Shown: one piece after another, positions 18,236 through 26,981 of the stretch | Numbering within the stretch: the stretch's first letter is position 1 | Layout of the letters: each line of letters opens with the position of its first letter | DNA from: Flavobacterium cerinum | Lineage (GTDB): Bacteria > Bacteroidota > Bacteroidia > Flavobacteriales > Flavobacteriaceae | Reading direction: 5' to 3' | Length of the DNA: 64,000 nucleotides | Assembly (NCBI RefSeq): GCF_024496085.1 | Contig: NZ_CP101751.1 | Span: 744,001 to 808,000 of the forward strand | The notes under the pieces: generated by a model | The model's input: only the letters and a program-made list of their open reading frames with translations | Databases searched by the model: none | Told to the model about the DNA's origin: nothing | Position numbers and translations under genes: made by a program

Positions 18236-19096
18236 TTATTCTAATATACTTAATAAGTGTTTTCCATATCCGCTTTTTAATAACGGTTCTGCCAGTAATT
18301 GCAATTGTTCGGCATCAATAAATCCCATACGGTATGCGGCTTCTTCAATAGCACCGATTTTTAATCCCTGACGTTCTTCTATAACCTGAACAAATTGTCC
18401 GGCTTGCATTAACGACTGAAACGTTCCGGTATCCAGCCACGCGGTACCGCGATCTAAAATACTAACCTGAAGTTTACCTCTTTCAAGATATTCTTTATTT
18501 ACATCGGTAATTTCAAGTTCTCCCCGATTACTTGGCTTTATATTTTCGGCAATTGATACGACATCGTTATCATAAAAATAGATTCCGGGTACGGCATAAT
18601 TGGATTTCGGATAAATCGGTTTTTCTTCTATCGAAAGTACTTTTCCGTCCTTATCAAAATCTACGACTCCATAGCGTTCCGGATCAAGTACATGATAAGC
18701 ATAAATAATACCTCCGTCCGGATTATTATTCTTCTGAAGCAATTCAGCCAATCCGGTTCCGTAAAATATATTATCACCTAAGATCAAAGCAACTTTATCG
18801 TCTTTGATAAACTCTTTTCCGATAATAAACGCTTCGGCCAATCCGTTGGGATTTTCCTGTACCGCATATTCAAAATGACATCCCAGTTTACTTCCGTCGC
18901 CCAATAATTGTCGGAATAACGGTAAATCATGTGGTGTGGAAATGATCAATATTTCACGGATTCCAGCCCACATTAATGTAGACAGCGGATAATAAATCAT
19001 CGGCTTATCATAGATAGGCATTAATTGTTTACTCACAGCTAGCGTAAGCGGGTGTAATCTGGTGCCGGAGCCTCCTGCTAATATTATCCCTTTCAT
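18236..19096 (-). CDS. rfbA: Glucose-1-phosphate thymidylyltransferase
   Basis: A 286-residue nucleotidyltransferase with [11 protein letters not shown] (8-18) and [19 protein letters not shown] (22-40), the dTTP- and sugar-phosphate-binding motifs. It catalyses the first committed step, forming dTDP-glucose from dTTP and glucose 1-phosphate. Length matches the tetrameric RmlA enzymes, which are usually feedback-inhibited by dTDP-rhamnose. It is 23 bases downstream of rfbB in the same operon. Confidence 0.95.
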   Translation of the reverse strand: MKGIILAGGSGTRLHPLTLAVSKQLMPIYDKPMIYYPLSTLMWAGIREILIISTPHDLPLFRQLLGDGSKLGCHFEYAVQENPNGLAEAFIIGKEFIKDDKVALILGDNIFYGTGLAELLQKNNNPDGGIIYAYHVLDPERYGVVDFDKDGKVLSIEEKPIYPKSNYAVPGIYFYDNDVVSIAENIKPSNRGELEITDVNKEYLERGKLQVSILDRGTAWLDTGTFQSLMQAGQFVQVIEERQGLKIGAIEEAAYRMGFIDAEQLQLLAEPLLKSGYGKHLLSILE

Positions 19097-19119
19097 TTTT
19101 TATACGGTTTATCTGCTTA

Positions 19120-20136
19120 TTATTTTTTGTCCAGTTTATTCAGATACCAGGCAATTGTTTTTCGGATTCCGGTTTCAAAATTTTCATCGGCTTTCCAACC
19201 TAGTTCGGTTTCAATCTTTGTTGCATCAATAGCATAACGCAAATCGTGTCCCGGGCGGTCTTTTACAAAAACAATCTGGTCTTTATAACTTCCTGTTTCC
19301 TTTGGTTGTAATTCATTTAGTATTTCACAAATGGTATTGGCGATATAAAGATTATTTCGTTCATTTCGCCCTCCGATATTGTAGGTTTCACCCGGTTTTC
19401 CGTTTTTAAAAACCAACTCGATTCCTTTACAATGATCTAATACATATAACCAGTCTCTCACATTTTGTCCGTCGCCATAAATCGGAATATTTTCGCCGGT
19501 AATAGCTTTTCGGATAATGGTTGGAATCAGTTTTTCATTGTGCTGTTTCGGACCATAATTATTGGAACAGTTTGTTGTGACCACCTGCATTCCGTAGGTA
19601 TGGAAATAACTTCTCACAATCATATCCGAAGCGGCTTTTGATGCCGAATAAGGACTGTTGGGTGCATACGGTGTTTCTTCTGTGAACAATCCTGTAGCGC
19701 CTAAAGTACCGTAAACCTCATCAGTTGAAATATGATGAAAACGCGATGTTTCATATCCTTCCTTATATTGATTAGGTCCTGTCATCCAATGTTTTCGTGC
19801 AGCATCCAGTAAATTAAATGTCCCTGTTACATTGGTTTTGATAAACGCTTCCGGTCCGGAAATGGAATTATCCACATGAGACTCTGCTGCAAAATGGATA
19901 ACATCCGAAAAATCATATTTTTCAAATAATGCTTTTACTAATTCACTGTCGCAAATATCACCTTGTACAAAGGTATAACGACTATGACCGGCTACTTCTT
20001 CCAGATTGGCTAAATCACCGGCATAGGTAAGTTTATCTAAATTAATTACGTTTATATCCGGATTTTCCTCTATAAAATAGGTTACAAAATTGGCGCCTAT
20101 AAATCCCGCTCCTCCGGTTATCAGTATGTTTTTCAT
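19120..20136 (-). CDS. rfbB: dTDP-glucose 4,6-dehydratase
   Basis: A 338-residue extended SDR protein with GGAGFIG (8-14), the catalytic TDE (138-140) and Y163-x3-K167. It converts dTDP-glucose to dTDP-4-keto-6-deoxyglucose with bound NAD. It starts two bases after the stop of the chain-length protein gene, so rhamnose supply and chain-length control are probably cotranscribed. Confidence 0.95.
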   Translation of the reverse strand: MKNILITGGAGFIGANFVTYFIEENPDINVINLDKLTYAGDLANLEEVAGHSRYTFVQGDICDSELVKALFEKYDFSDVIHFAAESHVDNSISGPEAFIKTNVTGTFNLLDAARKHWMTGPNQYKEGYETSRFHHISTDEVYGTLGATGLFTEETPYAPNSPYSASKAASDMIVRSYFHTYGMQVVTTNCSNNYGPKQHNEKLIPTIIRKAITGENIPIYGDGQNVRDWLYVLDHCKGIELVFKNGKPGETYNIGGRNERNNLYIANTICEILNELQPKETGSYKDQIVFVKDRPGHDLRYAIDATKIETELGWKADENFETGIRKTIAWYLNKLDKK

Positions 20137-20138
20137 GC

Positions 20139-21125
20139 TTACGCTAAGTTTCTTTTTATCATTTGTTTTTTATAGAATGATCGTCCCATTCCGAAGAGTA
20201 AAAACAATCCTACAAACAATACCGGTAAAATCAATTTCATTTTTCCGTTAATCGACTTGGTGTTTCGTACGTTCAATGCAGCGCTACTTTCCTTAATAAT
20301 ATCGGTGAAGTTGTGCATCTGTATATTCAAGTACCCTAACTCGTTTACTAATTGATCTTTTGTTTTAATAACATCGTTTAACTGTGTGTTCTCGTTATAA
20401 TATACCAACTTATCACTTTTTTGCTGTGAACTGGTATTTGCTGAAAACTGATTTAAAATACCATTAATCTGATTGATGGTTTCTTCATTCGTTTTAATTT
20501 TTAAATAAAGATTGGTCATTCTTTCCTTTCTAACCGTTTTATAATACTCGCTGTCATTAAAAAACTTCATCAACGGTTCTAACGTTTGCTTTCTATCTGT
20601 TTTCCCCAGTGTTAAAAATGATATCGTATGGAATTTATAATTCTTACTGGTAACCGGATCTTCTAATATCTTTTGCATATCGCCATCTTCAGCCATTAAC
20701 TTAATCATCTGGAAGTTTTCTTCGCTGTTATCGATAAAACGATAAATGTCGATAATCGGTTCTACTTCTATTTTCGCTATTTTTTTAGGATTTTTAACGC
20801 CCAATCGGGTTAAAAAGGCGTAATCACCCTCTTTAATTTTAGCGTTTAACAACTCTACCTTCGAATACAGGTAATCCACACTTTCAAAATTCGGGATTAC
20901 AATTATCTGATTGTCGTATACTTTTTCAGACTTATCCACATAAAAGCCCAATCCGGCTCCGATCACAAATAAAATCGATATGATAATAATATTTTTCTTA
21001 AAAAATAAAATCCCATCAAAAATCCAATCTAAAAAGGACTGAAAAGCATTTCCTATTTTCTTGGAAACTTGTGATAAATCGATTTCCTGATCTTCAGAAT
21101 TCGTCGTATTAGAGTTGTTATTCAT
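20139..21125 (-). CDS. Wzz-like polysaccharide chain-length determinant
   Basis: A 328-residue protein with a hydrophilic N-terminus, one membrane helix at about 45-62, a long periplasmic region with helical heptad-like stretches (about 190-280) and a second helix near the C-terminus (about 300-318). This two-helix layout is that of the Wzz / PCP family, which sets the modal chain length of Wzy-made polymers. There is no tyrosine kinase domain, so it is of the O-antigen type. The name rests on architecture and context more than on strong motifs. Confidence 0.72.
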   Translation of the reverse strand: MNNNSNTTNSEDQEIDLSQVSKKIGNAFQSFLDWIFDGILFFKKNIIIISILFVIGAGLGFYVDKSEKVYDNQIIVIPNFESVDYLYSKVELLNAKIKEGDYAFLTRLGVKNPKKIAKIEVEPIIDIYRFIDNSEENFQMIKLMAEDGDMQKILEDPVTSKNYKFHTISFLTLGKTDRKQTLEPLMKFFNDSEYYKTVRKERMTNLYLKIKTNEETINQINGILNQFSANTSSQQKSDKLVYYNENTQLNDVIKTKDQLVNELGYLNIQMHNFTDIIKESSAALNVRNTKSINGKMKLILPVLFVGLFLLFGMGRSFYKKQMIKRNLA

Positions 21126-21138
21126 AGTAAATAGTAGG

Positions 21139-22830
21139 TTATTTGATATTAAAAATTTGTTCTAAAATCTTAATCGTAATTAAATAAGTTGGTTTTACTC
21201 CGGTTGTTCCTAATCCTCCGGAGGCTAATGTACTTCCTGTTTCCAACGGGTTATCCGATGCATAATAAGCATAACGCACTTTTACATTTGGCGGAATACT
21301 TTTTCTGATTTTGGACGCCGACTGGATTGCTTTCTGATAATAAGCCCCTTCCATTTCAAGACCGATAACGCCCCATGTTGATTCATGGAAAAATTTCAAC
21401 AGGTCTTTATTTTGTAAGGAGGTTCCTAAAACCGTTATCATTGGTCCTGCAAAAACCGGGATCTCATTTCCTTCAAACATTTCAGCCGAAAGTTCGTTGT
21501 CAAACGGATAGTTATCACCGGTTCCTTCATTGATATGCGCCGAAGGAATCATGATGTCTCCTTTTCCGCCTTCTAAAATACCGGCTTTCCCCATAATCGA
21601 AACCGATTCCACATTCAGGAATACTTTATTGCCTTCCTTGTCTTTATACGGTTTTAATAATTCGTCGATTGTTTCGTAAGCCTGCTCTCCGAAAGCATAA
21701 TCCATTACAATGATTACCGGATGTTCACCTTCGACTTTCGCTTTAGGGAATGCCGATTTATTCCAGTCCACTTTAGCCGTATCGAAAATCTGCACATCAA
21801 TATTAGTTCCCGACGTGTCCGGAAGGGAAATCATACCGTGTTTTATCGCAAACTCTTCCGTTTTGGCACGTAAATCATTGTTAGACGATTTACTTAATTC
21901 TTCATAAATCACAAAATCCGACTGGTCTTTGAATTTTCCTTTTAATACGTGAGTCGCAAAAAGAGAATTCATTACACTGTGCATATTCGCACTAATCACA
22001 TGTATCGGTCTGTGAATTAATTTATTTTTCTGTAATACATTTTTAATGTTATTCGCCCAGATTTCACCGTGAATATGGTGACCCAGACGCTCTCTTAAAA
22101 TCGGGCTAAAAGTAATCGTTCTCTTATTGTTGTCTACTACTTCTTCGATAGCCAGTTTTCCTAACCAGTAAATGATATGAAGAAAACGCTCCGGAGCCTG
22201 TTGCGTTGCAAAACTGTCGTAAATATCCAATACCTCAGCAAAAGTTCTTCCTAAAATATTCGAAACGTGTGAAATCGCTTTCTCTCTTTCAACTAACGTT
22301 AGTTTTTTATTTTGCAGAATCACCTGTTCCAGTTTTTCCCAATCGCGTGTCAGACGACCGTCTTCATCGATCAATACTCTGTCTTTGATTTTATGGGATT
22401 CGATAAAGATAAACGTAAGGTGCGTTAAAATATCATAGATATCCGAACGTCCGCGGGTGATTTCGATATTCATCTGCTCGTCGTCAATACGATAACAGTT
22501 TCTTCTTCTTTTCGGAGGGACTATCGCCTGAAAATGCGATTTTGAATAGCCTTCATCCGATGTCAGATTAATATAGCGACATTCTTCTATGCCAATTGGT
22601 AAACGTTCTATTACATATAATAATCCGTTTAATTCTACTTTTTCTTCCGCTATCGACCCGTATATTTCCGGACGTAACGACAATAAAGCTTCCCGCAGGG
22701 TTTCTCCCGAAACACCCATCGGTTTATAGAATCCTCTATTAAACAAATGACGCATGGTAATATACAAACGTTCAATTGCTGCTGATGATTCCTGTGCGCG
22801 TGAGCGCGAAATGTTTTTAATCTCTTTCAT
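21139..22830 (-). CDS. Conserved protein with nucleoside-phosphorylase-like C-terminus (DUF6909-like)
   Basis: A 563-residue cytoplasmic protein without signal or membrane segments. The N-terminal 350 residues match nothing I can name. The C-terminal part holds GPMITVLGTSLQ, GVIGLEMEGAYY and AYYASDNPLETG. These resemble the phosphate/ribose and substrate-binding motifs of the purine nucleoside phosphorylase / AMP nucleosidase fold (compare the EMEGA of MTA/SAH nucleosidases). I recall this as the Bacteroidetes DUF6909 family, from memory only. It is the first gene of the rfb operon, 13 bases before the Wzz-like gene. No biochemical role is claimed. Confidence 0.6.
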   Translation of the reverse strand: MKEIKNISRSRAQESSAAIERLYITMRHLFNRGFYKPMGVSGETLREALLSLRPEIYGSIAEEKVELNGLLYVIERLPIGIEECRYINLTSDEGYSKSHFQAIVPPKRRRNCYRIDDEQMNIEITRGRSDIYDILTHLTFIFIESHKIKDRVLIDEDGRLTRDWEKLEQVILQNKKLTLVEREKAISHVSNILGRTFAEVLDIYDSFATQQAPERFLHIIYWLGKLAIEEVVDNNKRTITFSPILRERLGHHIHGEIWANNIKNVLQKNKLIHRPIHVISANMHSVMNSLFATHVLKGKFKDQSDFVIYEELSKSSNNDLRAKTEEFAIKHGMISLPDTSGTNIDVQIFDTAKVDWNKSAFPKAKVEGEHPVIIVMDYAFGEQAYETIDELLKPYKDKEGNKVFLNVESVSIMGKAGILEGGKGDIMIPSAHINEGTGDNYPFDNELSAEMFEGNEIPVFAGPMITVLGTSLQNKDLLKFFHESTWGVIGLEMEGAYYQKAIQSASKIRKSIPPNVKVRYAYYASDNPLETGSTLASGGLGTTGVKPTYLITIKILEQIFNIK

Positions 22831-22853
22831 AAGTCTTTCTATTTACTAACCCA

Positions 22854-22861
22854 CAAATGTA
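22854..22861 (-). promoter_or_regulatory. Promoter -7 box of the DUF6909-wzz-rfbBACD operon
   Basis: On the minus strand this reads TACATTTG (TAnnTTTG), 23 bases upstream of the ATG at 22830. Confidence 0.5.
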
Positions 22862-22874
22862 GGATTTTTATTTT

Positions 22875-23777
22875 TTAGTTTGTTAAAGTTAACTTTATCG
22901 CAAGTTCATTAAACTTGTTGTTATATTTCCCGATATTCGACACATTTGGTTTATCAAATTTTGTCCATCGTCCCATTGTAAACCGCCAGGATGTACTTTC
23001 TTCGGAAGGTACCGTTCCTATTCTGGGTTCATACCGGATTCCTGAAAAATTACTAACGGTATAACTTCCCGAAGCGGTATCTTTTAATGAAGGCGAAAAA
23101 TCGTATTTATTTTCTGCAATAATAAGCCATTCTACTGCTACAAAAACACCGTTTCCCGGAATTTTTAAATTTTGATGTTCCAGTTTTACCGTAGTGTTAT
23201 GCTGTCCTTTTTCTACCGTAATCAGATTATTTTCGGGAGTAAGATCTTTTCCCGGATTTCCGTTTGCTGTAACTTCATAAAAATGCAGTAAAAATTTGGC
23301 CTGATCTACTTCCGAATCGGTCATAATGGTCAATTCCTTAATATAAGGTGTTTGCTCCATTTTAACATCAAACGGAAAATATCGGGCTACAATCCACGGA
23401 TTTTTCCCACTGGAAAAGAAATGACTGATACCTCCTTTTTTATAATCTCCTATTGTTATCGTTTTGGATTGCTTTTTTCCGGCAATCACAATTTCCTGTA
23501 AATGAATCGGAGCCGATTTTAAAATAACCTGTTCGGCTTCGGAAATGCGGACTTTTTTCGTTTCAAATCCCAAGGCACTAAACACCAGAATCTTTTCTTT
23601 ATTTTTTTCTAAAATAGTAAAATCTCCGTTCGCATCGGAAGTAGTTCCGTTATTTTCATCTTCCACCCAAATATTTACATAAGCTACCGGATTTTTAGCT
23701 TCGTCTGCCACTTTTCCTTTTACCTGAGCTACAACATTAGCTGAAATAAATAACAGTAAAACGACTATTTTATGCAT
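22875..23777 (-). CDS. Secreted carboxypeptidase-regulatory-like domain protein
   Basis: A 300-residue protein with a Sec signal peptide (MHKIVVLLLFISANVVAQ) and then a CarboxypepD_reg-like beta-sandwich of about 75 residues (VKGKVADEAKNPVAYVNIWVE, split at the strands, then DANGDFTIL and SALGFETKKV). In TonB-dependent receptors such a domain precedes the plug, but here no barrel follows. The remaining 200 residues are an unrecognised, mainly beta region. It probably acts in the periplasm or at the outer membrane. It is the last gene of a four-gene operon, starting one base after the GH3-like gene. Confidence 0.7.
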   Translation of the reverse strand: MHKIVVLLLFISANVVAQVKGKVADEAKNPVAYVNIWVEDENNGTTSDANGDFTILEKNKEKILVFSALGFETKKVRISEAEQVILKSAPIHLQEIVIAGKKQSKTITIGDYKKGGISHFFSSGKNPWIVARYFPFDVKMEQTPYIKELTIMTDSEVDQAKFLLHFYEVTANGNPGKDLTPENNLITVEKGQHNTTVKLEHQNLKIPGNGVFVAVEWLIIAENKYDFSPSLKDTASGSYTVSNFSGIRYEPRIGTVPSEESTSWRFTMGRWTKFDKPNVSNIGKYNNKFNELAIKLTLTN

Positions 23778-23778
23778 C

Positions 23779-25266
23779 TTATTTTTTCACCAGTTTATCC
23801 GCAATTTTCCGATCGTTTGAAAGTCGCGGTAACTTATTTTGTCCTCCCAGCTTTCCTTCCGATTTCATATATTCCTGAAATGCATTTCGGGCTACACGCG
23901 TCACAACTACAGTTCTTAAAACATTCCCGGAAATCAGATCATCATAATACACATTTTGTTGACGCATTGCTTTGTCAAGTTTTTGTTCAAATTCAGTCAT
24001 ATTGTCCGGTTCCTGTTCAAACTCGACCAACCATTCATGATACGGCAATCCTTCATTTGGTGTGATTTGCGGTGCCACGGTAAATTCATTAACGCGAATA
24101 TTGGTGTTCTCCATTGCTGCTTTTAAAGCTGCTTCAACTTCTTTACCGATAACGTGTTCTCCGAAAGCGGAAATATAATGTTTAATTCGTCCCGACACTA
24201 TCACCCGATACGGTTTTAAACTGGTAAACTGAACAGTATCTCCGATATTGTAAGACCATAAACCGGCGTTTGTAGAAATGATCAATACATAATTGATTCC
24301 CATTTCCACTTCCCCTATCGTATATCTTTTCGGGTTTTCCTGGAAGAATTCATCGCTTTTAATAAACTCATAAAATATACCGGCATTTAATAGCAACAGC
24401 ATTCCTTTTTCCTTTTGTGAATCCTGATATGCAAAGAAACCTTCTGAAGCCGGAAACAATTCAATACTGTCTACTTTTCGTCCGATCAGGTTTTCGAATT
24501 TAGCCCGGTACGGTTCATAATTAACCCCTCCGTAAATAAAGAGGTTGAAGTTTTTAAAGATTTCGCCAACCGGTTTATTTCCTTTTTCCTTTAATTTTTC
24601 AAAATACATCTGAACCCACGACGGAATACCTGAAATTACCATCATATTTTCGTGGAATGTTTCTTCTACTATCGCATCTACTTTGGTTTCCCAATCGTCA
24701 ATACAATTAGTTTCCAAGCTTGGCATCCGATTTTTTTGTAAATATTTCGGAACATAATGCGCTACAATTCCGGAAAGACGTCCGAGTTTAATTCCGTTTT
24801 TCTCCTCCAATATCGGGCTTCCTTGCAGGAAAATCATTTTACCGTCAACAAACGAAGCATTTCCGGTTTCATGGATATAATGCAATATTGCATTTCGGGC
24901 CGCTTCAATATGATAGGGCATCGATTCTTTGGTAAGCGGAATATATTTTGCCCCGGAAGTTGTACCCGACGTTTTGGCCAGGTATATCGGTTTCCCTTTC
25001 CACAGTACATCTTCAGCACCGGTCAGCATCTTGTCTATATAAGGACGTAACTGTTCATAATCGCGAACCGGAACCTGTTTTTGAAAATCTTCGACCGAAG
25101 TAAAGGAGTTAAACTGATGGTCTTTTCCAAATTGCGTATGTTGTGCCGTACGGATTAATTCCCAGAAAACTTTTTGCTGAGTTGCTACGGGATTATCGGC
25201 CCATTTACGTGTATTTTTATAAATTTTCCCTGCTAATAATTTAGCAATAATCGATTTTATCGACAT
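23779..25266 (-). CDS. GH3 family acyl-acid-amide-synthetase-like protein
   Basis: A 495-residue member of the GH3 (auxin-responsive) branch of the adenylate-forming enzymes. TKTSGTTSG-type ATP binding is seen as TSGTTSGAKYIPL (99-111), with later family motifs ELFPASEGFFAYQ and YNIGDTVQF. Plant GH3 enzymes join amino acids to carboxylic-acid hormones; the substrate of the bacterial family is unknown to me. It has no signal peptide, so it should be cytoplasmic. Spacing of 6 and 1 bases to its neighbours places it in an operon with envelope proteins, suggesting a link to envelope or lipid chemistry. Confidence 0.85.
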   Translation of the reverse strand: MSIKSIIAKLLAGKIYKNTRKWADNPVATQQKVFWELIRTAQHTQFGKDHQFNSFTSVEDFQKQVPVRDYEQLRPYIDKMLTGAEDVLWKGKPIYLAKTSGTTSGAKYIPLTKESMPYHIEAARNAILHYIHETGNASFVDGKMIFLQGSPILEEKNGIKLGRLSGIVAHYVPKYLQKNRMPSLETNCIDDWETKVDAIVEETFHENMMVISGIPSWVQMYFEKLKEKGNKPVGEIFKNFNLFIYGGVNYEPYRAKFENLIGRKVDSIELFPASEGFFAYQDSQKEKGMLLLLNAGIFYEFIKSDEFFQENPKRYTIGEVEMGINYVLIISTNAGLWSYNIGDTVQFTSLKPYRVIVSGRIKHYISAFGEHVIGKEVEAALKAAMENTNIRVNEFTVAPQITPNEGLPYHEWLVEFEQEPDNMTEFEQKLDKAMRQQNVYYDDLISGNVLRTVVVTRVARNAFQEYMKSEGKLGGQNKLPRLSNDRKIADKLVKK

Positions 25267-25272
25267 TTGATT

Positions 25273-25629
25273 TTATTTATGATTATCGGCAAATTTTTTA
25301 TTCAATGCTTTTTCGGTTCGGTATATCGGGATAAAAACCGAGGCTAATATTATCGCAATGCTTACTCCTTTTTCTATGCTCTTTTCAATCGGTACAACAA
25401 ACGGCAGAAAAGCCAGAAGCAACACTATCAATCCGCCTTTGGCTAATTCGATAGCCGAATATTTTTGTGAAAAATCCCATCGTTCCTGTGATTTCATTGA
25501 ACCCGATGTTCGGTAACCATACAGCCCGTTTATTTTTTTAGGTGGAAAACAATACAGTATCAAACCGGTTAGTATAAATATACCTCCGCATAACAAAGGC
25601 ATTTGCATTAGGTTTTCTGTCCACTTCAT
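25273..25629 (-). CDS. SdpI family membrane protein
   Basis: The start is taken at the ATG at 25629, because an upstream in-frame ATG (25704) lies deep inside the M23-like gene and adds a non-hydrophobic stretch. The resulting 118-residue protein has about three helices and the motif NGLYGYRTSGSMKSQERWDFSQKY, here split as NGLYGYRTSGSMKS then QERWDFSQKY, which is the SdpI signature. SdpI in Bacillus is an immunity protein for a toxin, but most family members have no proven role. It starts one base after the stop of the M23-like gene. Confidence 0.8.
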   Translation of the reverse strand: MKWTENLMQMPLLCGGIFILTGLILYCFPPKKINGLYGYRTSGSMKSQERWDFSQKYSAIELAKGGLIVLLLAFLPFVVPIEKSIEKGVSIAIILASVFIPIYRTEKALNKKFADNHK

Positions 25630-25630
25630 A

Positions 25631-26497
25631 TTATTCAAAATCAATAAATTGTGTCGGATCAATCGGATAACCGTCTTTCCAGAGTTCAAAGTAAAGTTGT
25701 ACATCCGGATAAGTTCCTGTAATTCCGGCTAATGCAATTACTTCTCCGGATTTTACAACATCTCCTTCTGATTTCGTCAGTGATGCAGCACGTTTATAAA
25801 CCGAAATAATTCCGTCGTTATGCCGAATAATAATCACTTGTCCGTTTGTAGGTGTCCAATCGGAAAAAACAACCGTTCCGTTTGCAATCGATTTGATCGG
25901 TGTGTTTTTAGTCAGTGCAATACTGATATTGTAATGCTTGTTTTTAGCATTGTATTTTTCGATTATATGGCCTTTAACCGGTGGCAATAGAACCAGGTTT
26001 ACTCTTGGTTTTGCTTTTTCAAAAACATTGTATTTATCTTCCAGTCGAACCTGTTCCCGAAGTTTTAAATCGGTTTTCGACGGATTCAGATCCGGTGCAT
26101 CCTCGCCTGCTTTGTTTTCAACTTTAATTGAATCCTTATTCAGTTTAGCATAGTCCAGATCTCCGGTAAGTACCTTTTTAATTGATTCTACAAACAGATT
26201 GTTTTGTTTGATAACCTGCTCCAGTGAATCGGATTTTATCGCCAGTTGTGTTGCTTCCTTTTTCAGTTTGGTCGAAGAATATCCCGGAATATATTCCCGT
26301 AGCGGTGTAAAAGCGATAATAAAAGTGGTAGCAGTAATCAGGAAAATAGTTGATACGGTCAAGCTTACAAAAACGTTCATCAGATTTAATTTCAGGGAAA
26401 ATATCTCTTCAAACGAATTTTCATTCAATATAACCAATCGGTTTTTATTGAATAATTTCTTTTTTAAAAGCTGTCGTTTAAGTCTCTTCGCGGACAT
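25631..26497 (-). CDS. LytM/M23-like protein lacking the zinc ligands
   Basis: A 288-residue membrane-anchored protein: basic N-terminus, one helix at about 42-63, a short coiled region (75-115) and a C-terminal LytM domain (about 170-288). The fold motifs remain (IANGTVVFSDW, GDVVKSGEVIALAGITG, PIDPTQF). The catalytic positions are altered: H-x3-D is H188-Y-N-I-S192 and the H-x-H pair is Q267-L-Y269. Family knowledge says such degenerate LytM proteins (EnvC and NlpD type) activate amidases instead of cutting peptidoglycan. It is the first gene of the operon, with a promoter box at 26515-26522. Confidence 0.82.
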   Translation of the reverse strand: MSAKRLKRQLLKKKLFNKNRLVILNENSFEEIFSLKLNLMNVFVSLTVSTIFLITATTFIIAFTPLREYIPGYSSTKLKKEATQLAIKSDSLEQVIKQNNLFVESIKKVLTGDLDYAKLNKDSIKVENKAGEDAPDLNPSKTDLKLREQVRLEDKYNVFEKAKPRVNLVLLPPVKGHIIEKYNAKNKHYNISIALTKNTPIKSIANGTVVFSDWTPTNGQVIIIRHNDGIISVYKRAASLTKSEGDVVKSGEVIALAGITGTYPDVQLYFELWKDGYPIDPTQFIDFE

Positions 26498-26514
26498 TAT
26501 ATTCTTTTAATTCA

Positions 26515-26522
26515 CAAATATA
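26515..26522 (-). promoter_or_regulatory. Promoter -7 box of the LytM-SdpI-GH3 operon
   Basis: On the minus strand this reads TATATTTG (TAnnTTTG), about 18 bases upstream of the ATG at 26497. Confidence 0.5.
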
Positions 26523-26652
26523 ATAATTTAATGTCGGGTTTCTTAATCCTGCATCTATATTGATTTTTGTGATTTAGGTTAAAGAAATCCTAAATTTAAC
26601 GGCTTTCCTTTAAAAAGCTTCGAATATTTATTCGTCCAATTGTATTTATACC

Positions 26653-26660
26653 TAACTTTG
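26653..26660 (+). promoter_or_regulatory. Promoter -7 box of tatA
   Basis: TAACTTTG matches TAnnTTTG, 50 bases before the ATG at 26711. Confidence 0.45.
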
Positions 26661-26710
26661 TTCTCTCTAATTACGAGTAACAATTTTTTGAAATAATAAA
26701 CACATTAACA

Positions 26711-26887
26711 ATGGGAAAGCTTGGTGCAACAGAAATAATTTTGATCGTAGTAGTAATTGTACTTCTATTTGGCGGTAAAAAAATTCCTGAACTAATGAAA
26801 GGTTTGGGTTCCGGAATCAAAGAATTCAAAAATGCTGCTAAAGACGATCAACCTTCCGCTCCTAAGAAAGACGAAACCAAAGAGTAA
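26711..26887 (+). CDS. tatA: Sec-independent protein translocase TatA
   Basis: A 58-residue protein. It has one N-terminal membrane helix ([16 protein letters not shown], about 7-22), the hinge [13 protein letters not shown], an amphipathic helix (IKEFKNAA) and a charged tail, the full TatA layout. TatA oligomers form the pore through which folded proteins with twin-arginine signals pass. No tatC is nearby, so it is presumably encoded elsewhere. It is monocistronic, with its own promoter box and a shared terminator with the convergent tex gene. A possible client with a Tat-like signal is encoded at 59308. Confidence 0.92.
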   Translation: MGKLGATEIILIVVVIVLLFGGKKIPELMKGLGSGIKEFKNAAKDDQPSAPKKDETKE

Positions 26888-26938
26888 TTTTTTGTAATAC
26901 TTTTTTTAGAGGCTGTAAAAGTAAACGACTTTTTATAA

Positions 26939-26974
26939 CAAAAGAGGCTGTTTATTTATTACAGCCTCTTTTTA
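26939..26974. terminator. Bidirectional terminator between tatA and tex
   Basis: Perfect 9-bp stem AGAGGCTGT/ACAGCCTCT (26943-26951, 26961-26969) with A-rich and T-rich flanks, between convergent genes. Confidence 0.8.
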
Positions 26975-26981
26975 TTGGTCT

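Noticed and set aside
22862..22900. Short palindrome TTAAAGTTAACTTTA as terminator after the carboxypeptidase-regulatory-like gene
   Set aside because: It overlaps the coding end, has no loop of useful size and lacks a T run on the minus strand.
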